Positions 34,480 through 43,242 of a stretch of DNA of 64,000 nucleotides are shown piece by piece. This stretch comes from JALOLG01 sp963776935 (lineage in GTDB: Bacteria > Actinomycetota > Acidimicrobiia > Acidimicrobiales > Ilumatobacteraceae). Each line of letters opens with the position of its first letter. Position 1 is the stretch's first letter. The notes below the pieces were generated by a model, which was given only the letters and a program-made list of their open reading frames with translations, had not been told where the DNA came from and did not search any database. The stretch spans positions 620,001 to 684,000 of the forward strand of contig CAVZOP010000002.1 of the NCBI GenBank assembly GCA_963776935.1. The letters are read 5' to 3'. A program made the translations under genes and the position numbers.

Positions 34480-35648
34480 GGACGAGCACCCGGGTCCTCT
34501 CGGTGACTGCGTTGTGGGTGGGCTCGTTCGGCGCGCTCCGGCTCAGCCTCTTGGCGCCGGAGGGCTGCCCGGACGTCGAGCCCGTCGCCCTGGAGGCATC
34601 CGCCGTCGCGGCCGCAGCGTGGATCGAGCGGGGACAGAGCGACGACGGTCGCTACGTCTACGAGTACGACCGGCACGACGACCGCATCGCCCCCGGCTAC
34701 AACATCGTGCGCCATGCCGGGGTCACGATGTCGCTGTACCAGCTCGCTCGGGCGGGCCATCCCGAGATCGTTGCCGCGGCCGACGAGGGGCTCGCCGAGA
34801 TGCTCGACAACGTCGTGCCCGCCGGCGACGGCATCGCCTTCGTCGAGAACGACACCACCGCACGCCTCGGAGCGAGCGCGTTGATGGCCGCCGCCCTCGC
34901 CCAACGGCGCGACGCGACCGGAGACGACCGCTACGACGAGGATCTGCGGGCGTTGGGTCGGTTCCTCGTCGGCCAGATCACCACCGGAGGGCAGATGCTC
35001 AACGTGTACGACCTGCAGGCCACCGCCCCGATCCCGGGTGAGACCTCGCGATACTCGACGGGCGAGGCCGCGTGGGCGCTCGCCCAACTCCACAACCTGT
35101 TCCCTGACGAGGGATGGGACGCGCCCGCCCGGCGCGTGCTCGACTACCTGGCGACCGCCCGCGACGAGACCGAGGACCTCGACTTCCCGCCGTGGGCCGA
35201 CCAGTGGGCTGCGTACACGCTCGCCGAGCTGTCGCCGTGGGGACTCGATGCTCACCACGTCCGCTACGCCGAGGCGCTGTCGGAACGTTTCGGGATGCTC
35301 GTGCGGTACGAGTCGCAGAAGGACGGCTGGCCGCTCCCGTACATCGACCCGCGGGCGCGGGGTGCCGGGCTCGGGGTCTGGGTGGAGGGACTCGGCGCAC
35401 TCGCGTATGCGGCCGATCACGACGAGCGCCTCGCCGACCTGCGACCGGCGATCCACGCCCGCGTGCAGTGTGGGGCCGGACTGCTCGCCGAGCGCCAACC
35501 CGATCGCCAGGCGGCCGCCGCATGGGACTCACCGGCGCTCGTCGAAGGGGCCTGGTTCCGCTACGACGTGACACGCATGGACGACCAGCAACACGCCCTG
35601 TCAGGTCTGCTCGTGGCGGCAGGTGAGCTGGGGCCGGTGGGAGAGTGA
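34476..35648 (+). CDS. Alpha/alpha-toroid protein, secreted or membrane-anchored
   Basis: 390 aa from GTG 34476 inside the HTTM stop. An N-terminal hydrophobic stretch (VLSVTALWVGSFGALRLSLLA) could be a signal or anchor. The rest is helical repeats typical of (alpha/alpha)6 barrels: AAAWIERGQSDDGRYVYEY, GYNIVRHAGVTMSLYQLAR, ALMAAALAQRRDATGDDRY, YSTGEAAWALAQLHNLF and VEGLGALAYAADHDERLADL. Relatives include glycosidase-like and cyclase-like toroids, so the activity cannot be named. Being coupled to the HTTM and MarC-like genes it probably works outside the membrane with them. Confidence 0.65.
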   Translation: MRTSTRVLSVTALWVGSFGALRLSLLAPEGCPDVEPVALEASAVAAAAWIERGQSDDGRYVYEYDRHDDRIAPGYNIVRHAGVTMSLYQLARAGHPEIVAAADEGLAEMLDNVVPAGDGIAFVENDTTARLGASALMAAALAQRRDATGDDRYDEDLRALGRFLVGQITTGGQMLNVYDLQATAPIPGETSRYSTGEAAWALAQLHNLFPDEGWDAPARRVLDYLATARDETEDLDFPPWADQWAAYTLAELSPWGLDAHHVRYAEALSERFGMLVRYESQKDGWPLPYIDPRARGAGLGVWVEGLGALAYAADHDERLADLRPAIHARVQCGAGLLAERQPDRQAAAAWDSPALVEGAWFRYDVTRMDDQQHALSGLLVAAGELGPVGE

Positions 35649-36178
35649 GGGCGCTGCTGGCGTTGTTGGCGGCGGTGAACCCGCTGGCCGTCGCGGTCGC
35701 ACTGTGGCCGCGCGAGCGGCGGTCGACGATGGCCGTGGCCGCCGCGATTGCCTGCGCCGTGGCCATCGTGAGTGCCGTCGTGAGTGGACCGATCCTCGAC
35801 GCCCTCGACGTCACGCCGGGCACGTTCCGGGTCGCGGCAGGCCTCGTGCTCGGTTTGGCCGGTGCCCGCTGGCTGATCACCGGCGCGCCGTCCGTCGCCG
35901 CCGAAGGAACCGCCGGGGGAGCTGGCCGGATCGCCGTCCCGCTGCTGTTCCCCGTGCTCGTGACGCCGCAGCTCGTGATGGTGAGCATGTCGACGGGCGC
36001 CGACCACGGCACCGCCGTCGTCGCCGCAGGAGCCGCCGGCAGTCTTGCCGTGGCGTGGGCGGTGGCGGTCGTCCGCAAGCGGCACCAAGCGGGTTGGACG
36101 GCGGGGGTTCGTCTCGTCGCCGCGCTCGCCGTGACCGTGGCCCTGGCGCTCGTCGTCGACGGCATCAAGACGGTCTGA
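35645..36178 (+). CDS. MarC-like membrane protein, short
   Basis: 177 aa from GTG 35645 overlapping the toroid stop. The N-terminus ALLALLAAVNPLAVAVALW and the second block FRVAAGLVLGLAGARWLI resemble the MarC/NAAT family, whose members begin with a short helix carrying NP and then six helices. Here about five to six helices fit, but the protein is shorter than the usual 200-215 residues. MarC proteins have no proven transport substrate. It closes the operon and converges with the transglutaminase gene. Confidence 0.6.
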   Translation: MRALLALLAAVNPLAVAVALWPRERRSTMAVAAAIACAVAIVSAVVSGPILDALDVTPGTFRVAAGLVLGLAGARWLITGAPSVAAEGTAGGAGRIAVPLLFPVLVTPQLVMVSMSTGADHGTAVVAAGAAGSLAVAWAVAVVRKRHQAGWTAGVRLVAALAVTVALALVVDGIKTV

Positions 36179-36184
36179 GCGGGG

Positions 36185-38461
36185 TCAGCCCCAGTCGGTG
36201 GCGTAGCGCAACAATCGCTCACGAGTCGTCAGCGTCTCGGCGACGATCTCGTCGATCTGGTGCGCCCACGCCGTGCAATCGCGTGCGACGCTGGCGCCGT
36301 ACGGCCCGACGGCCTCGAGGTCGATCATGCCCGGCGTCCCGAACGTCACCGAATCGACGACACCGGAGAGCGACCACATCGGGCGTGCCGCGACCGGGAG
36401 CACGGTGGCGGTCGCCGTGGCCCACTCCCTCGTCGTCATCGATGGCCGGCCGGACACACCCGCCAGCCGCAGCGACGACGTGGCGCGTTGCCAGGCGTGG
36501 ACGATGCGCACGTCGGCCGGCGCCCGGCGCAGCACGCGGCGACGCAGACGGCGCGCCACCGCCGGTGCTGCGGCGATCGCGGCGATCAGCAGGATCGCCA
36601 CGAACGGCCACATCGGCAGCCCTTTGCTGGTGTCGATCGCGTTGGCGTTGGCGAGGTCCTCGGGGCGGGCGTTGGGCACCCCGGTGGGGGTCGGGACCTG
36701 GGCGTCGGGATCGCTGAACGTGGCGGCGGTCGGTCGCGTCGTCGGGGTGACCGGAGGCCGATCGCCCGAGCCGGCCACCGCGGGCGTGGTGTCCTGCTGG
36801 GCCGGGATGCCGGTGTATGACTCGGCGCCGGGGATGCCGCGCCCGGGCGTCGGTTCGAACGGCACCCACCCGATCGCCGCGCCGAACCACAGCTCGGGCC
36901 AGGCATGGGCGTTCTTGCCGAGCACGCCGTACCAGTTGTCGGGCGCCAGCACACCAGACGTGAACCCGACCGCGACGCGCGACGGGATGTTCAGCGTGCG
37001 GGCCATCGCCGCGTACGTGGCCGAGAACTGCTCGCAGTATCCGACCCGCTCGATGAGAAAGCTCTCGATCGCCGACGTCCCGTGACCCGACTGCACCTGG
37101 AGGCTGTAGCTGAACTCGCTCTGGAACCAGTTCTGGAGCGCGATCGCGGTGTCGTAGTCAGTGGTGGTTCCGGCCGTTACCTCGCGAGCGAGGTCGCCGA
37201 CCGAGCCCGGGAAGTTGTCTGGCAACTCGAGGTAGATCGGGTCGGGTGGCGCCTCCCGAGGGGCCGCTCGTAGCACATCGGGCTCGAGGCGCGGCGACGC
37301 CGACTCGATCGTGAACATCTCGCCGAGCCCGAGCTCATCGCCGGACTTGAGGAGCGTCGACGTGTCGGGGTTGTACCGCAGCGACCCCGACGGTGAGGCC
37401 CGGATCGGGTCGGCGGCGGCCGGCACCAGCTGGCCGCCGAGCGATTGGATCTGGATCTCGTGGGTGAACGGCACTGCTCCCTCGCGCACGATGCCGAGCG
37501 ATCCGCCGGCATCTTCGAGGTCACGTTCGGGAAGACGGAACTGGCGGCCGTCGAACTCCGGCAGCGACGTGTAGCGCCAGTTGGACTGAACCGGGGAGAA
37601 CACGCGGAACAGCAGTGTGTTGGTGCGGTTGACGAGCCGAGAGCGGATGTCGACGAGCGGGCTGAGGACTTCGGTCACGCCGCCGCGATTTCGAGTGTGG
37701 TAGAGCGGCTCGGCGCCGGCGCCCGGGAGCCGCGGGCCGATGACGCCTGCCAGCACGCCGATCGCGATCGCCGACGCGACCGCGGCCGGAAACACGAGCG
37801 CACGCGCGCCACTGACGGATGCCGATGACTCGACCCGCCGTCGCCGGTCGTGCAGGGACCGCAGTGTGAACACGGCGAGGAAGCCGGTGGCGATGAGCGC
37901 GGCAGTGAGCGTCACCCGGCTCTGGTCGGAGCCGAGGGCCGCACTCCGGTCGGTCCCGAGGGCGGCGATGAACACGTACAGCACGCCGCCCGGCACCAGT
38001 GCCTCGCCGCGGGCCTCGGCGCGGAACGCGAACGTGTCGGACAGTACGACGACGGCCATGATCGCCAGGCCCGACAACGTCGCCCAACCTGCGCCGTAGA
38101 GCACCGGCGCGACGGCCGTTCGGAACTGTTCGCGGACGAGGCCGGTCTCGAGACGGAACAGGTCCCATGTCGCCCCGGTGGGGAACACCGCGTTGAACGT
38201 CGAGCGGTAGCTCTGGAGTGCGATCAGCCACAACAGGAGCAGCACGACCACTGGCACCGCGACCCATCCGGACACGCGCAGCCGGCGCAGCACGAACGAC
38301 GCGCCATGACCCACGACGACGATCGCGATCACGTCGTCGGCGAAGTCCCAGCCCCCGAACACACGGGCGAAGCCGAGCCCGACGACGATGCTGTAGGCGG
38401 CGAGCGCCACGGTGGCTGCCAGATCGCGCTCGAGCGGGCGGAGCTCGGTGCCCGCCTTCAC
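36185..38461 (-). CDS. TgpA-like membrane transglutaminase/protease
   Basis: 758 aa. About six N-terminal membrane helices (LAATVALAAYSIVVGLGFA to LVFPAAVASAIAIGVLAGVI), a long external region with a transglutaminase-core domain, one C-terminal helix (MWPFVAILLIAAIAAAPAVA) and a cytoplasmic DUF4129-like tail. The catalytic Cys is C476 (VGYCEQFSATYAAMARTLN), with the His in NAHAWPELWF and a downstream GWVPFEPTPG. GTG 38461 overlaps the DUF58 stop. This gene, DUF58 and MoxR form a widespread operon whose chaperone-like AAA protein is thought to mature the others' targets; the precise substrate is unknown. Confidence 0.88.
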   Translation of the reverse strand: MKAGTELRPLERDLAATVALAAYSIVVGLGFARVFGGWDFADDVIAIVVVGHGASFVLRRLRVSGWVAVPVVVLLLLWLIALQSYRSTFNAVFPTGATWDLFRLETGLVREQFRTAVAPVLYGAGWATLSGLAIMAVVVLSDTFAFRAEARGEALVPGGVLYVFIAALGTDRSAALGSDQSRVTLTAALIATGFLAVFTLRSLHDRRRRVESSASVSGARALVFPAAVASAIAIGVLAGVIGPRLPGAGAEPLYHTRNRGGVTEVLSPLVDIRSRLVNRTNTLLFRVFSPVQSNWRYTSLPEFDGRQFRLPERDLEDAGGSLGIVREGAVPFTHEIQIQSLGGQLVPAAADPIRASPSGSLRYNPDTSTLLKSGDELGLGEMFTIESASPRLEPDVLRAAPREAPPDPIYLELPDNFPGSVGDLAREVTAGTTTDYDTAIALQNWFQSEFSYSLQVQSGHGTSAIESFLIERVGYCEQFSATYAAMARTLNIPSRVAVGFTSGVLAPDNWYGVLGKNAHAWPELWFGAAIGWVPFEPTPGRGIPGAESYTGIPAQQDTTPAVAGSGDRPPVTPTTRPTAATFSDPDAQVPTPTGVPNARPEDLANANAIDTSKGLPMWPFVAILLIAAIAAAPAVARRLRRRVLRRAPADVRIVHAWQRATSSLRLAGVSGRPSMTTREWATATATVLPVAARPMWSLSGVVDSVTFGTPGMIDLEAVGPYGASVARDCTAWAHQIDEIVAETLTTRERLLRYATDWG

Positions 38462-39687
38462 GACGCCACCCGCCGCCACGCCCGGTCGGGATCCTGCGGG
38501 GACCCGGCAGCCGGGACGTCGGCAGTCCGACCATCTTGGAAGCTGCGGTCGCGGGCGCTGAGTGCCGGCGCCCCGGCGAGCTTCTCCCACCCGTGCACGA
38601 AGTTCTCGATCGACGTGGCGTCGACCGACAGCCGCCCCGGGTCGGCCTCGGCGGTGAACACTCCGACGCGAGTGAGCGTGGGATCGATGAGTTGCTCGGC
38701 GCGGCGCCATGCCGCCGACGACCGCGACGCCGTCACGACGATCACCAGCCCGAGCCCTTCGCCCGGGTCGCGCTCGAGCTCGTCGATCGGCTCGCCGAGT
38801 TGCAGCGGTGCCAGCACGCGCAACGTCTGCGTGGCCACCTCGGGACCGCGCAGGTCGATGCCGCCACCCGTGACGAAGCGCGTCGTCAGGCCGACCCGGT
38901 CACCGGCTTGCACGAGGCTCCCGGCGGCGACGATCGCCCGCTCGAACACGTCCTCGTCGGCGTCGAGGTCGTACGCGGTCTCGGCCCGATCGAGCACGAC
39001 GATGCATCGCCGCACACCCTCGGCGGTGTGCTCGCGAACCTTGAGCTCCTCCGACCGGGCGGACGCCTTCCAGTGGATCGAGCGCGGCTCGTCGCCGTCG
39101 ATGTAGTCGCGCAGGGCGTGGAACTCACCCGGCCCGAGGCGCTGCGCCTGTGCCATCAGGTGGCGCCCGAGCACGCCGTGCCCGAGGGCCGGCATCGGGA
39201 GCTCGACCGTGCGCGGGGCGACCATCACGTCGGTCGCCCCGGCGCCGATGCTCCACGCCACGGCGAGGCCGAGCAGGTCGCGCCGTTCGATCTCGAGCGG
39301 GCCCAGGGTGAGCACGCCGCGGCGCGTCGCGGGGATCCGGTAGCCCGCCGTCACCTGGTCGCCGGGAAGCAATGACGACAACGTCATGCGGGCCGTGTTG
39401 ATCGGACCGACCGGCTCGGCCAGATCGACGCGTGGTGATCGATACGGGCTGTCGTTGCGCACACCGAGGTCGACCCGGCCGGTGTCGCCGACGGTGAGCA
39501 CGGAGGGATGGACCCACCGACCGATCGAGATCTCCGGCCGGCGTAGCCGTACCACGAGCACGGCACCGATCACGGCGACGAGCAGCCCGGTCCCGACGAC
39601 GTACAGCTCGAGGATCCCGAACACCCGCCCGACGACCAGCGAGATCACGCCTCCGGCGGTGATCGTCCAGCCCTGGCGGGTCGGCAT
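38458..39687 (-). CDS. DUF58 (vWA-like) membrane-anchored protein
   Basis: 409 aa from ATG 39687, which comes 2 nt after the MoxR stop region. Two N-terminal helices (ITAGGVISLVVGRVFGILEL and VVGTGLLVAVIGAVLVV) anchor a beta-rich domain and then the DUF58 domain with its signature DYIDGDEPRSIHWKASAR and KVREHTAEG, followed by a vWA-like Rossmann core (RCIVVLDRAETAY). DUF58 proteins are always coupled to MoxR ATPases. Operon partner of the transglutaminase gene. Confidence 0.88.
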   Translation of the reverse strand: MPTRQGWTITAGGVISLVVGRVFGILELYVVGTGLLVAVIGAVLVVRLRRPEISIGRWVHPSVLTVGDTGRVDLGVRNDSPYRSPRVDLAEPVGPINTARMTLSSLLPGDQVTAGYRIPATRRGVLTLGPLEIERRDLLGLAVAWSIGAGATDVMVAPRTVELPMPALGHGVLGRHLMAQAQRLGPGEFHALRDYIDGDEPRSIHWKASARSEELKVREHTAEGVRRCIVVLDRAETAYDLDADEDVFERAIVAAGSLVQAGDRVGLTTRFVTGGGIDLRGPEVATQTLRVLAPLQLGEPIDELERDPGEGLGLVIVVTASRSSAAWRRAEQLIDPTLTRVGVFTAEADPGRLSVDATSIENFVHGWEKLAGAPALSARDRSFQDGRTADVPAAGSPQDPDRAWRRVAS

Positions 39688-39688
39688 G

Positions 39689-40693
39689 TCAGCGAGCCAC
39701 AGGGACGGGCACCTCGGCGAGCACCTCGCCGATGGCGTCGGCCGCCGACATCCGGGCGCCGCGATCGGCACGCAGGACGAGGCGGTGAGCAAGCGCCGGC
39801 ACGGCGACGCTCTTCACGTCGTCGGGCGTCGCGTAGTTGCGCCCACGGGCGGCCGCGTAGGCGCGTGCCGCAGCCGACAGCTGGAGCGTGGCCCGCGGCG
39901 ACAGGCCGAGCTCGACCGCCGGGTGGCGCCGGCTGGCCTCGGAGAGGTCGACCATGTAGGACTTCAGCGCGCTGGCGAGGTAGACGCCGCGGACCTCGGT
40001 GATCATCGCTTTGATCTCGTCGCTCGACACGACCGGATTGAGGTGGCGGAGCGTCTCGGCCGCGCCCAGCCCGTCGAGGATCGCGATCTCGGCGGTGCGT
40101 CCCGGGTAGCCGAGCGAGATGCGGAGCAGGAACCGGTCGAGCTGGCTCTCGGGCAGCCGGTAAGTGCCCTCCTGCTCGACCGGGTTCTGGGTGGCGATCA
40201 CCATGAACGGCGGCGGCAGCGGTCGCGTCGTGCCGTCGACGGTGACCTGACGCTCTTCCATCGCCTCGAGCAACGCCGACTGGGTCTTCGGAGACGCCCG
40301 GTTGATCTCGTCGGCGAGGACGATGTTGGCGAACAGGGGGCCCGCTTGGAACCGGAACTTCTCGCTCGACCGCTCGTAGATGCTCACACCGACGAGGTCG
40401 GTCGGCAGCAGGTCGGGGGTGAACTGCACCCGCTTCCACGCGCAGTCGATCGAGGCCGCGAGTGCTTTGGCGAGGCTGGTCTTGCCGACGCCGGGAACAT
40501 CCTCGATCAACAGGTGGCCTTCGGCGAGCAGCGCCATGAGTGCCAGCTCGATCGAGTCGCGCTTGCCGTGGACCACGGTTGCGACGTTGGCGACGATGGC
40601 GTCGAACAACGCTGCGAAGCCCGTCGTCATCGCCGCGGAACGCGCGCCCCGCTCTCCAGTGGTCGATGAGGAGGGCACCGCTGTTTCCGTCAC
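39689..40693 (-). CDS. MoxR-family AAA+ ATPase
   Basis: 334 aa. Walker A GVGKTSLAKAL in HLLIEDVPGVGKTSL, Walker B NIVLADEINRASPKTQSALL, sensor 1 FMVIATQNPVEQEGTY and the arginine-finger region LPESQLDRFLLRISLGYPG. MoxR ATPases help assemble or mature vWA-containing complexes. First gene of the operon: a TACCCT hexamer stands 7 nt before GTG 40693. The first 20 residues (TETAVPSSSTTGERG) are disordered. Confidence 0.92.
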   Translation of the reverse strand: MTETAVPSSSTTGERGARSAAMTTGFAALFDAIVANVATVVHGKRDSIELALMALLAEGHLLIEDVPGVGKTSLAKALAASIDCAWKRVQFTPDLLPTDLVGVSIYERSSEKFRFQAGPLFANIVLADEINRASPKTQSALLEAMEERQVTVDGTTRPLPPPFMVIATQNPVEQEGTYRLPESQLDRFLLRISLGYPGRTAEIAILDGLGAAETLRHLNPVVSSDEIKAMITEVRGVYLASALKSYMVDLSEASRRHPAVELGLSPRATLQLSAAARAYAAARGRNYATPDDVKSVAVPALAHRLVLRADRGARMSAADAIGEVLAEVPVPVAR

Positions 40694-40700
40694 GCCGGGA

Positions 40701-40706
40701 AGGGTA
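40701..40706 (-). promoter_or_regulatory. Putative -10 element (TACCCT) for the MoxR operon
   Basis: On the minus strand TACCCT ends 7 nt before GTG 40693 with no ribosome site between. Confidence 0.6.
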
Positions 40707-40771
40707 GACGCTCAACGCCGAAATGTGAGATCGACCTGCAACACCGCCATTGGTGCGGGGTGCCCGGCCGC

Positions 40772-40777
40772 TAGGTT
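40772..40777 (+). promoter_or_regulatory. Putative -10 element (TAGGTT) for the ROK-like gene
   Basis: TAGGTT ends 8 nt before GTG 40786. It selects that start over the upstream in-frame GTG 40750. Confidence 0.55.
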
Positions 40778-40785
40778 GCGCGCGC

Positions 40786-41685
40786 GTGAGCGACGCTGCC
40801 GACCCGACCGCGACGTCGTCGTCCGAATCGCAGCCCACCTATCTGGCCATCGATCTGAGCGTCACCCGCCTCGCCGCGGGCGTCGTCGACGACGCCGGTC
40901 GGTTGATCGTGCGCGATCGCGTCGCAACGCCGTCGCGGCACGTCTGGCCGACCCTGGCGCGGCTCGTGAACCGGGTGATCGCCGCCGCACCGGAGGGGGC
41001 GCGACCGGCCCGGTGCGGTGTCGCCTGCCCCGGTCCGATCGACCGGGTCGTCGGCGGCACGGCGTCGGCGCTGCTGCCGGAGTGGAAGGGGTTCCCGTTG
41101 CGGGCCCAACTCGAAGAGGTCGCCGGCATTCCGGTGGCGATCGACAGCGTGGGACGGGCGTTCGCGTCGGCCGAGGCATGGTGCGGGCGCGGCGCCGGAC
41201 TGCGGGACTTCGTCGCGCTCCTCGTCGGTGACTCGGTCGACGGGGGAGTGGTGTCGGCGGGCCGGCTGCTCGACGGCCGGACGGGCAACGTGGGTCAGTT
41301 CGGTCATCTCGTCGTCGAGCCAGAAGGTCGCTCGTGCTCGTGCGGTGGCGTCGGATGCCTCGACGCCTACGTGAGCGCCCGCGCCATCGAGTCCGAGACC
41401 AATCGCCCGATGCGGCGCACGCCACCGTCGGTCATCGAGACGACCGGCATCCTGCTCGCCAGGGCGGTGGCCTCGATCGCGGCGATCGTCGACACCACCC
41501 ACGTGTTCGTCGCCGGATCGGTCCCGGCCGCGCTGGGTCAGCCCCTGCTCGACGCGATGGCCCGCGAGCTCACGGTGCGCAGCCGGCTGGCGCATCTCGT
41601 CGGCCTCTCGGTGATCCCACTGCCCGCCGGCGCGGGCGGTCCGCTGGTCGCCGCCGCGGCGATCGCCCGTTCCACGCACCGGTGA
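40786..41685 (+). CDS. ROK-fold protein with degenerate kinase motifs
   Basis: 299 aa. Overall order and the zinc cluster (C184, C186, C191: CSCGGVGCLDAY) mark it as ROK, as does GNVGQFGHLVVEPEG. But the phosphate loop DxGGT is DLSVTR (23-28), the catalytic Asp of the NDA motif is Val122 (AIDSVGRAF), and the LGTGxGGG loop reads VGDSVDGG. The intact glucokinase at 19719 shows what is missing. There is no DNA-binding helix-turn-helix as in ROK repressors. Probably a sugar-binding or scaffold pseudokinase. It stands alone, divergent from MoxR, before an acyl-CoA dehydrogenase gene. Confidence 0.75.
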   Translation: MSDAADPTATSSSESQPTYLAIDLSVTRLAAGVVDDAGRLIVRDRVATPSRHVWPTLARLVNRVIAAAPEGARPARCGVACPGPIDRVVGGTASALLPEWKGFPLRAQLEEVAGIPVAIDSVGRAFASAEAWCGRGAGLRDFVALLVGDSVDGGVVSAGRLLDGRTGNVGQFGHLVVEPEGRSCSCGGVGCLDAYVSARAIESETNRPMRRTPPSVIETTGILLARAVASIAAIVDTTHVFVAGSVPAALGQPLLDAMARELTVRSRLAHLVGLSVIPLPAGAGGPLVAAAAIARSTHR

Positions 41686-41725
41686 TGGAACCCCGCCACG
41701 TCTACTGATCGGTAACCGGGGTCAT

Positions 41726-41731
41726 TAGGCT
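41726..41731 (+). promoter_or_regulatory. Putative -10 element (TAGGCT) for the acyl-CoA dehydrogenase gene
   Basis: TAGGCT ends 6 nt before ATG 41738; no ribosome site between. Confidence 0.55.
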
Positions 41732-41737
41732 GCATCC

Positions 41738-42958
41738 ATGCAGCCGACATACACGAGAGAAGCCGAGGAGTACCGCGAGAAGGTGCAGGCCTTTCTCGCC
41801 GAGAAGCTCCCGGCTGACTGGCACGGCCTCGGTCGCCTCGAGGGCGACGACATCCACGCCTTCGTGACCGACTGGCGCAAGACGCTGCACGAGGCGGGCT
41901 ACCTCGCACCGGGCTGGCCGGTCGAGTACGGCGGCGGCGGCCTGTCGGCCCTCGAGCAGGTGATCATCGCCGAGGAGTTCGCCAAAGCGGGTGTCCCGAC
42001 CGGCGGACCCAACGACGTGTTCGGGATCCAGATGCTCGGCAACACCCTGCTCCTGCGCGGCACCGACGAGCAGAAGGCGCACTACCTCCCGCGCATCCTC
42101 TCCGGCGCCGACACCTGGTGTCAGGGCTACAGCGAGCCCAACGCCGGATCCGACCTCGGCAACATCGGCCTGCGGGCCGTGCTCGACGGCGACCAGTGGG
42201 TGCTGAACGGTCAGAAGATCTGGACGTCGGCCGGGCACCTCGCCGATCACATCTTCACGCTCGCCCGCACCGATCCCGACGCCCCCAAGCACAAGGGGAT
42301 CTCGTTCCTGCTGGTCGACATGCGCCAGCCGGGGATCGAGGTGCGACCGATCAAGATGATCTCTGGCGAGAGCGAGTTCAACGAGGTCTTCTACACCGAC
42401 GCGGTCGTGCCCAAGGACGAGGTCGTCGGCGGCGTCAACAACGGGTGGGCCGTGGCGATGACGCTGCTCGGCTTCGAGCGCGGCGAGGCGGCGGCAACGA
42501 TGCCGATCCGGTTCCAGTCCGAGCTCGAACGGTTGATACGGCTGGCCGACGAGCGTGGTCTCACCGGCGATCCGATCATCCGCCAGCGGCTGGCGTGGTG
42601 CCATTCGAAGGTCCAGATCATGCGCTACAACGGGATGCGGACGCTCACCAAGTTCCTCGCCGGCCACCACCCCGGCCCCGACGGTGCGATCTCCAAGCTG
42701 TACTGGAGCGAGTACCACCGCGTCGTCACCGAGCTGGCCGTCGACATCCTCGGCGCCGATGCCCTCGTCCCGACCGGTCGCCCGCCATCGTCGGCGTTCC
42801 AGACCGACGACGCCGGCGCGCCGAACAGCTCGGCGTCGTGGGTCGACACGTTCCTCAACGCCCGGGCCGGCACGATCTACGCCGGTTCGTCGCAGATCCA
42901 GCGCAACATCATCGGCGAGATGGTGCTCGGCCTGCCCAAGGAGCCGCGCCCCGCGTGA
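41738..42958 (+). CDS. Acyl-CoA dehydrogenase family protein
   Basis: 406 aa. FAD-dependent oxidation of an acyl-CoA. Middle-domain signatures: WCQGYSEPNAGSDLGNIG, VLNGQKIWTSAGHLADH and FNEVFYTDAVVPKDEVVGG; C-terminal helical domain ending in GTIYAGSSQIQRNIIGEMVLG. At the spot where medium-chain enzymes carry the catalytic Glu (YEGT) this protein has YAGS, as many actinobacterial paralogues do, so the base must lie elsewhere or the substrate differs. Such paralogues often act on branched or steroid-derived CoA esters, but nothing nearby confirms that. Starts at ATG 41738 after a -10 hexamer; its stop overlaps a small gene. Confidence 0.87.
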   Translation: MQPTYTREAEEYREKVQAFLAEKLPADWHGLGRLEGDDIHAFVTDWRKTLHEAGYLAPGWPVEYGGGGLSALEQVIIAEEFAKAGVPTGGPNDVFGIQMLGNTLLLRGTDEQKAHYLPRILSGADTWCQGYSEPNAGSDLGNIGLRAVLDGDQWVLNGQKIWTSAGHLADHIFTLARTDPDAPKHKGISFLLVDMRQPGIEVRPIKMISGESEFNEVFYTDAVVPKDEVVGGVNNGWAVAMTLLGFERGEAAATMPIRFQSELERLIRLADERGLTGDPIIRQRLAWCHSKVQIMRYNGMRTLTKFLAGHHPGPDGAISKLYWSEYHRVVTELAVDILGADALVPTGRPPSSAFQTDDAGAPNSSASWVDTFLNARAGTIYAGSSQIQRNIIGEMVLGLPKEPRPA

Positions 42959-43195
42959 TCCGGGCCGCCCTCGCCGTCGTCCGGCGGCCGTCGTTGTGGT
43001 CGACAGCCGTGCGTCAGGCCCGGCGGACGGCCGCGCCACGGTGGTGGGCGACGCCCACCGTTCCTCCCGCGCCCGCCCGACGACTACCTCCGGTTCCGTC
43101 TACTCACCCAATACGGCGATTCGGACCACCGTCCCGAACCGGCCGATGTGGTGAACTACCTGGCATGGTGCAAGCGGTGGCACGGCTCTACCTGA
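42955..43195 (+). CDS. Small conserved protein, frameshifted as read
   Basis: 79 aa when one base is removed near 43070. The GTG at 42955 overlaps the dehydrogenase stop (GTGA). The first part reads IRAALAVVRRPSLWSTAVRQ and, after the break in a C-rich tract (CCCGCGCCCGCCC), continues as DDYLRFRLLTQYGDSDHRP and VVNYLAWCKRWH before a stop. Short proteins with an RPSLW start and a YLRFRL-x3-YG core are familiar from actinobacterial genomes, without a known role. The length is one base over a multiple of three, exactly what a single inserted base would produce. Confidence 0.6.
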
Positions 43196-43242
43196 ACGGG
43201 GCGGCACTGATCCCGACGGTCATCGCGGTGTAGATCGTCGCG

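Noticed and set aside
42400..43233. Long plus-strand frame continuing past the acyl-CoA dehydrogenase
   Set aside because: Most of it is an out-of-frame shadow; only the part from GTG 42955 has coding character, and it needs a frameshift.
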